Position numbers and translations under genes: made by a program. 64,000 bases of DNA from Dipteris shenzhenensis. Lineage: Eukaryota; Polypodiophyta; Polypodiopsida; Gleicheniales. The stretch lies in NCBI GenBank assembly GCA_047967505.1, contig CM106539.1; one strand, 5' to 3'. Positions within the stretch are counted from its first letter, which is position 1. Every line of letters starts with the position of its first letter. Below are positions 57,279-64,000 of this stretch, one piece after another. The notes below the pieces were generated by a model. That model worked only from the letters and a program-made list of their open reading frames with translations, did not search any database and had not been told where the DNA came from.

Positions 57279-58749
57279 CCCCCTTCATAGCAAAGAGTGT
57301 GAGACCCAACACACAAAGTAGACTGATCCCCCCTCCACCACAATACTGCAAAGAGCAAGTCCAACTATCCAACACCTCCCGTGTGATAGTGACTTCTCAA
57401 TCAGCTTGCGACTGGCAAGGGCAAACCATCATTCATCATCCCCCCTTACTCTGAACTGGTGGGTGGTCGATACCATCAACCAAAGTCAAACACAATACAA
57501 TAATTTTTGGGGGACAACCCAGGGCAGAGGACCTCTTATTGACTCCAAAGTTATTCAATTTAGAGGGACAACTCAAGGCTGAGAACCTTTATTTGACTCA
57601 ACACAAACAAACAGCATCATTGATCATCATCTATCATCTTTAAGAGGGATAGATCATGTAATATAGTAGGATAGAGCTTGCTCCTCAGGTCCAGTAGATG
57701 TGGCGTATATATTCTCGAGCTTGTCCACTGTCTCCTTGGCTGAAGTAGTGAGGTCAAGATGATGAAGTAGTTTGTTAGCCAGCCTCACACCAATAAGTGC
57801 TAGTGCCATGTCATTCCTCTCATCACAAGCTAAGAGTGGTGTTGATGTATCTTCACCACAAGGATGAGGCTCTATAGTACCAAATGAACAGGATGGTTTA
57901 GGACTCTAAAATGGAGCAATAGCTTGAGAAATGCTTAAATAGACATGACCAACAACTTGTGAATAACCTCAGAGGCTCCAAAATATGAACCCTGATCAAA
58001 GCGCAGCAAGGGAAAGAAAAACCCTAATGAAAACACAGTAAGGTTACACCTTGAAATGAAGTAGGATAGCTCTAAAGTGAAAAGCGACCCCTTGGAATAG
58101 CTCTGAATGCTATAGCAAGTCTAAAATAGATCAAGTGGCTCTCTTGAGTATGCTAAAATGAAGTACTAGGCCTCTAATATGAAAACCGACTGTTGTAGAT
58201 GAGCTAGAGGCTAGGATCAGTCCTCCTAAAAATGCAACAACAACCTAAAATGAGTCACGTGTGCAAGACAGCTAAGGATGATCTCAAAATCTACAAGGTG
58301 GCTCAGCAAAGACAACTCTGAGGTGCTGCAGCAGAGATTAAAGGGTTTGGGGTACTCCAAAAGGCACACAGATAAAAACTTTAAAATGCAGAGGCTGATG
58401 AATTCGTAGCACTTGGAGGGGCTAAAACTACTCGCAAGTAATGGCTATGGTGCTAGAATTGCTTCGAGAAGGTCGGCTATGCACCAAAAACAATAGGAAA
58501 ATGAAGACAAAATGAAGCAGCTATGGAGAGGCACTACTTGGGGCAACCAGCAAAAGAATCGAGGCCAAACAGGGCAGTTGAGCAAGCAGGAAGAGGTGCA
58601 GCAGAGGCGGCTATGTAGAAACCCTAAAAGGTAGCAAAAAACCTAAAGAAGTAGGAGGTAGCAAGCAAGGGTGAAATTAGGGTTTAGGGTTGAAGAGGAT
58701 GATGATGTGGTAGGGTGGGCTATGGTAGGGTGAACCTACTCTGATACGA

Positions 58750-59054
58750 TGTTAGCAACATGATGAAAGGAGAGAGAGAGAGAGAGACAGAGAGCGAGTT
58801 AGGGTGTGAGAAAATAATGCTCAAATGAAGACATGAAGAAGGCTCTCATTCATTCATCAAGTGTGACGAGACAAGTGAAGTACAAGCCTTATGTAGGCTA
58901 CTCACTCAACACTAGCACCTAGTGCATATGAGATAAGTCCCATGATGACACATGGCACTCATACATGACACACACATAGACTAGTACTAGATCACCTAGT
59001 ACTTCACACTAACACTTCACACCAACACACTCTTTGACTATGATATCTCCAACA
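58750..59054 (-). repeat. 5' LTR of the non-autonomous element
   Basis: 305 bp, same body as the 3' LTR with a shorter (GA)n tract. It ends at the TSD 59,055-59,059. Confidence 0.9.
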
Positions 59055-59059
59055 TAGAC

Positions 59060-61900
59060 AACTTGTATGGCTTTTGAACCCCTCAAATAGAAGCCAATCT
59101 CTTGTGAGACAGTTTGGAAAGCATGAGTTGGTCCTACTGATTGGAGAGATTCTTGCATTGTTCCAGCAACTATCTGTCACCCATAATGATGGAAGCATCT
59201 TATCTGAGGCCCACTTCTCATGAGCACAAGCTCTCCACAATTCCATAGTATCACAACTTGTTTTTGAAACTTTCTCTAATCATGTTAAGCATCTATGTTC
59301 AAGAGCACCAATACCATAACTAGAACTCTATCACCCCCCAATTATGACATGCAAATAACAAGCATAGAAGGAATTTCGTAAAGTCCAATGCTTCCCATTG
59401 TCACAGGTGCTTAGTGCGTCTCGTGATTTATTACATCAAACAATGCAAGACATGTGGGGAGAAAGTGAAAGGTATGCAACCTACTCATGAGTCATTAATA
59501 CAATAAAATTTGGTAACACAAAGCCATTTCAAGTTCCAAAAGGAGAATTCAGGCTCCCAAAAGGGATGGAATGCAGAGGGACATTAGCTACATCGTCACT
59601 AAGGCACAAAGCATGATAGGACTTTGTGAGTTGAAAAGTTGTGTGGACTAAAAAGGACTCTTGCGGCCTCTGATTTTAATATATCTCCAGGAGACCCATG
59701 TGAAGCTGCTGACAGTTCACATAAAAAGATACACCAAGCATGGGGATAAGGAAACATTGTTGGCTCACAACTCCTAGCATAGCAATAATGAAGAACTAAT
59801 AACCTTATTGGATTTTTCATGAATGGGTTTCTTCCTATAGTTGCCTCATAGCTGCTAGAGGGAGAAGCAAGGATGTTTCAAGCCATGATGATGACGCTCA
59901 ATCTAAAAGTGCAATTCTTGTATATGATCTTGAACAACTTGCACGCTGGTATCAATCATGATGACTCTTTCCTACTATATTGTTGATAGACTTGGCTTGT
60001 GGGGTGAGGGAGGTTGGGCAATGGTGAGAAAGCTAAAGGAGAGGGACAAGGAAGGTAGGAAATGGTGAGGGAGGTAAAGAAGAGGGACATGGTAAGGACG
60101 GATGGTCAATTTTGGTCCCTGGTAAACCATGATGCTCAAGTTGGAAATCAAAATCAACTTCACTCCAATTGGGCTACCCTTATAACGTTTATGTTTGATT
60201 TCTAGATGGAGGGGAGACTCATCCCTTTGGGATTACTATTTACAATTGGATATTGTGGACATTATGTGACCTTATCCAACATTTACTTTACCATTACTCG
60301 GATTTTTATTTTATTTATTCCTCATTTATTCGCATGAGCCTTTCTGGTCACATTACTTATTTTGTTTTCCATAGTATTGTCTATTTACTTAACAAAAGTG
60401 TTTAAAAATTTACATGATTTTTTGCATCAATTAAATACACAGTGACTTGTGTGATTCAAGCGTGTAAATGATCTGAATCTAGCAAATTCTTCAATATTGA
60501 GCCCCTGGTTTTTTAATTGATACAGTAAGCTTATTCACAATCAAGCATTCCCAAGCTTTGAATTCTTCATTACGTTAATGGCAATGGCATCATCAACAAG
60601 TATCCAGGAGTCTACTTATCAAAAGAAGATTTGCATACAAAAAGAAGAAGAAGAAGAAGAAGTTTCATATTAAGGTGATGGACTTAGGGTGTGGAACAGG
60701 CATATTAAGGTGTGAAATGTTTGGCACTTTTATCGTGTTTCTTTGGAACTCTAGACAAGTGAACATTGGGAGAGTTGGCCTCTCACCTTGATGGTTGCAA
60801 CAAAAGATGGAGCAAAGAAAGTATTATTAGTCACTCATGGTGATTTTACCAGCGTTCGATTATGATTATGACTATCGACATTTAGGTAATATGCTAGTCT
60901 CTTATCCATTTGCGAGACTTATTCTCGATGCTAATATTCTTGGCATTTATATTCTTGATGCACACGGAAGGGCCCATTCCCTCGGATTATAACTCTTTGG
61001 GGAAGGAAGTGTGCCACCTGCCCAACCATACTATGTGGTTACAATAATTATAGATATTATGTGTCATCATACAAATATTTTCAATTGCTCATCCATTCAA
61101 AATTGCTTGTTTTCAATCTAAATGCTTAAAACATTTCTCTCTTTTGATGCATGTTCTCGATGCAAGGGAACAAGGAAATCCAAGCTAAATATTAATATGA
61201 CTGTAGTCCATGTGACAATATTGTATAGACTACAATGAGGATTAGTTATGAGCTCTTGTAAACATCAACTTATTCATGTTTGTATTGGGATTCAACTCCA
61301 AAAACATATAAACAATATGGCCAACTCAATATAAATCACCACCCCTGACATTTGTAGGGAGGATTGGTGCTTGTCTATTGATTTCCTTGTTGAATGCATC
61401 ATGTCTAACCCATTTGCTACAGAAGAAGTCGTGTTTGGTCTTGTTGTTGTAGTTTGCTTGCTTTGTGTCGTTTCATCAACGGACTATGTTGCACTATTCT
61501 ACTTAGTGTGTATGATCCCGTGTAAAAGGTAGGGTATGCAATGAGAAAGGAGGCCAGGGGAAGACACTTAAATACCATGAAGAAAGAGCTTGTGGGAGGT
61601 TGGGGCTTGGAAAAAGTTATGAGCAAGACACTAACATGGTGTCAAACGAGTGTCAAACAGCCATGAAAACCACACACTCCTTCTACTGGTGCCGACTTGG
61701 GAGAATACTCCCTCCATGATTAGACTTTATCAATGATCCAAAGCCCATAGAGGTGGCCTAAGGAGAGAAGAAAGAATGCCCTTTGTGGCTTGGGAAATGG
61801 GTGAACCATATGAGCACAATGAGCAGCCGAGGAAGAAGCGCTTTGAAGACTTTGAAAGGAAGAAAAGAACAATGGAAGGAGAGAAGACTCAAGGGAGGTA
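59060..61900. other. No gene recognised
   Basis: Only unsupported ORFs of up to 80 codons. An (AAG)n microsatellite lies at about 60,640-60,662. Confidence 0.4.
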
Positions 61901-61904
61901 ATAT

Positions 61905-62080
61905 GAAGTGACCTTCATTTCCAATAGAGTGATACTATACTCAAATGTAACTCCATATGCTATACATGCACGGGAGAAAAAGAGGTTTCATACATACAAG
62001 AGGGAGAGGGGGCTCCAAGACTCAAGAGTCTACATAAGAGGATACCTACTACAAGAGAGAGAGAGAGAGAGAGAGGACTC
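61905..62080 (+). repeat. Dispersed repeat copy (inverted partner at 1-175)
   Basis: See the entry at 1-175. It includes a (GA)n tract at about 62,054-62,075. Confidence 0.6.
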
Positions 62081-64000
62081 ATGGAAGATTCTTGAGGAGA
62101 CTAGAGCTACAGCAGCATGAGGCTCAATGGTGGAAGAGATGTTAAACAAGGGAGAGGAGGGCTACTTTTATAGAGATTTTATCACCCTCCTTCACCCATT
62201 TACAATTGCTACCTGTAGATTCCTTTCCCCATCAATCACATAAGCCCATATGTCACCATCCATGTCCTTATTGGCTACTCTTGCCATGTGTCCCATCAAA
62301 AGATGCTCAAGACTCTTAAAATATTGAGAAAGTCAAGAGTCTCCCCACATGGAGCCCATAGGGACCCTCTCTTTTCCATATGTCCACATCCTCCTTATTC
62401 CACATAGGAATTCTAGAAGGATTCTTCTTGACTCCACACCCTTCCACACTCCTCCACATGCCTTCCACAAGCTTGGCATGTGATCTCTCTTATATTATTG
62501 GAACACATGGACATGAGATCCACATCTTTATATGACTCACTCTTCCTATCTTCTAAAAACCCCATAATATCCCATACACAAATAACTCTCACCCCATACC
62601 AAGGTATTTATCATTCATGCACATGGTAGTTACAATGATCCATTCGACTCATCCTCTCAATCCCATACAATATCTTAGAAAATAGAAATAAGTGAGAGCC
62701 ACTAGACTATCACTTGATACTCACACTCTTATTAAACATAGAGAAAAGCAATACCAATGCCCAATAAAACATATCAATTTTGGTGTCACACTATCATATC
62801 ACCTTGATTATATTTCATACAAGGGTTTAAAAAGTATGCTTAAAAAAATATAATGCATAATTTTCATCTAAAAAATGTGTCCATGTTCTAAATGCAAAAA
62901 ACATATTTTTTTCCATCGGGTCAAAGCTCACTTGTTGACCGAGAAGCTACCATGTGGTATGACTGGATACCGTGTGGTAATTTCCTTGATCTACTGCCCT
63001 GGCTAGCTGTAGGATGTAAGAGTCAAAGGGAAAGAGAGAGAGAGAGAGAGAGAGGGTTACCAGTCAGGCCAAGAGATGACCCGCTTTGGTCAGTGGGAAT
63101 CGCCTTGCCTCGACTGACGTGTGTTCTTGCATAATAAAGATCAAATCCGGGTGATGGCTCACATTTCCCAGTCGGTTCCTTCCTGCTTCGATTGACTCAT
63201 ATATCATTTTACTCATGAATATGGGAGCGAGCCATAACTTCACATCCTGTGAGGTATGGGAAGCGCTAAAGCTACCCCTAACCCTTAATGTTGCTTCAGT
63301 TTGGGTTATCAACATCAACTCTTAAGTACATTGGGTTATGTCATCGTGGGATCTAAGACCCACGATTCCTTCTTTGATTACAAGCTGGGGATGGTGGCAT
63401 GCGACTCGACTATATCATCCACAAGTTTGTCTACACTTGTAGATGTTTCACCTCCCAAAATGGCTACCACTCTTTCCACTCCGAGCCCTCTGCACTTCCC
63501 GATCTGTCTTTGAGGATCACCTAGAAAATATTTATGCATTTGAGTAACTGAACCTGTGTACTATTCATGGAAGATGACTTTGTGGCACTTAGGAACGTAA
63601 CATAATCACGTGTCTTAGTAGGGTTTTGCACTCATTTCTCTGGAGCCATGTTCTTGTTTATATACACATATAAACGATTAAATAATGTGCAAAGGTTTCA
63701 TACCCATTCTGTTTCCTATCTTGAATCAAATTTTATTTCTCAATACATCTTCATCAAAATTTGTTTCTCAATAAGTTTCCTGGCTTGTTCAAATTTATTT
63801 GACAATACGTCTTGCATCAAAGCAATAATTTCACTCGGCATTATTCTGACACCATTCTGTAAGTGCGCTAGACCTCGAGCAACCATCCAATCGCCTTGTC
63901 CCCTCCCGACATAATTGGATGGTTATAGAGGTATTAATCTGCCTATGGAAATAGGCATGGGATGGCAAGTTTCCTTTTCCCACATCTTGCTCTTTGCCGA
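62081..64000. other. No gene recognised
   Basis: Contains a (GA)n tract at about 63,030-63,053 and a small perfect inverted repeat, AACCATCCAAT (63,881-63,891) and ATTGGATGGTT (63,914-63,924). ORFs of 70-88 codons are unsupported. Confidence 0.4.

Larger units (their letters stand above)
56956..59059 (-). mobile_element. Complete non-autonomous LTR retrotransposon (TRIM/LARD-like)
   Basis: Two direct LTRs, 56,961-57,278 and 58,750-59,054, face the minus strand and are flanked by the 5-bp target duplication TAGAC (56,956-56,960 and 59,055-59,059). On the minus strand the LTR starts TGTTGGAGAT and ends CTAACA (5' copy) or CTAATA (3' copy). The PBS (TCGTATCAGAG) directly follows the 5' LTR at 58,749-58,739. 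A polypurine tract GAAGGGGG directly precedes the 3' LTR (57,286-57,279). The 1.47-kb internal region has no ORF for Gag or Pol. The LTRs are very similar except in the (GA)n length and scattered changes, so the insertion is fairly recent. Its PBS resembles that of the copia element at 54.05 kb, a possible helper family. Confidence 0.9.

Overview
The window is nuclear DNA from a land plant with a repeat-rich genome. It carries spliced genes with GT/AG introns, decayed Ty1/copia, Ty3/gypsy and LINE retroelements, long tandem repeat arrays, and a recognisable JAZ/TIFY jasmonate repressor gene. I cannot fix the species. The repeat load and sparse genes would suit a seedless vascular plant such as a fern, but that is inference.

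Layout. 1-9 kb: a short tandem repeat, a gag-only remnant and a frameshifted Ty3/gypsy element on the minus strand, both inactivated. 9-14.3 kb: mostly non-coding DNA with G-rich patches and minisatellites. 14,349-40,442: what I read as one giant terminal-inverted-repeat DNA transposon of 26.1 kb, with 25-bp perfect TIRs and a 6-bp target duplication TTACAA. 41.8-43.4 kb: the JAZ gene on the minus strand with three AACGTG boxes upstream. 44.9-55.4 kb: nested copia and LINE wreckage. 56,961-59,054: a complete non-autonomous LTR element with TSD TAGAC. 59-64 kb: no gene recognised.

The giant element is the main find. Its left arm, transcribed outward on the minus strand, holds a 371-aa ORF with repeated acidic motifs followed by a DUF7869-like protein with an RNase-H-like D-D-E pattern (the likely transposase), broken by two in-frame TAA codons. 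Its right arm, transcribed outward on the plus strand, holds a gene with a ParB-like region and a beta-class N4/N6 methyltransferase-like region. This is followed by three tandem copies of a four-exon Ulp1/C48 cysteine-peptidase module, in which two of the exons have exactly the same length in all three copies. An intact 150-aa ORF sits near the right end. Between the divergent arms lie about 12 kb of structured repeats: about 33 monomers of a ~181-bp satellite with higher-order organisation, a G-rich block studded with GC palindromes, and a GA-rich block duplicated in tandem. The copy looks decayed (stops and frameshifts in most genes), but its ends are intact.

All calls are from reading the sequence. 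No database search was possible, and domain names given from memory are marked as such.
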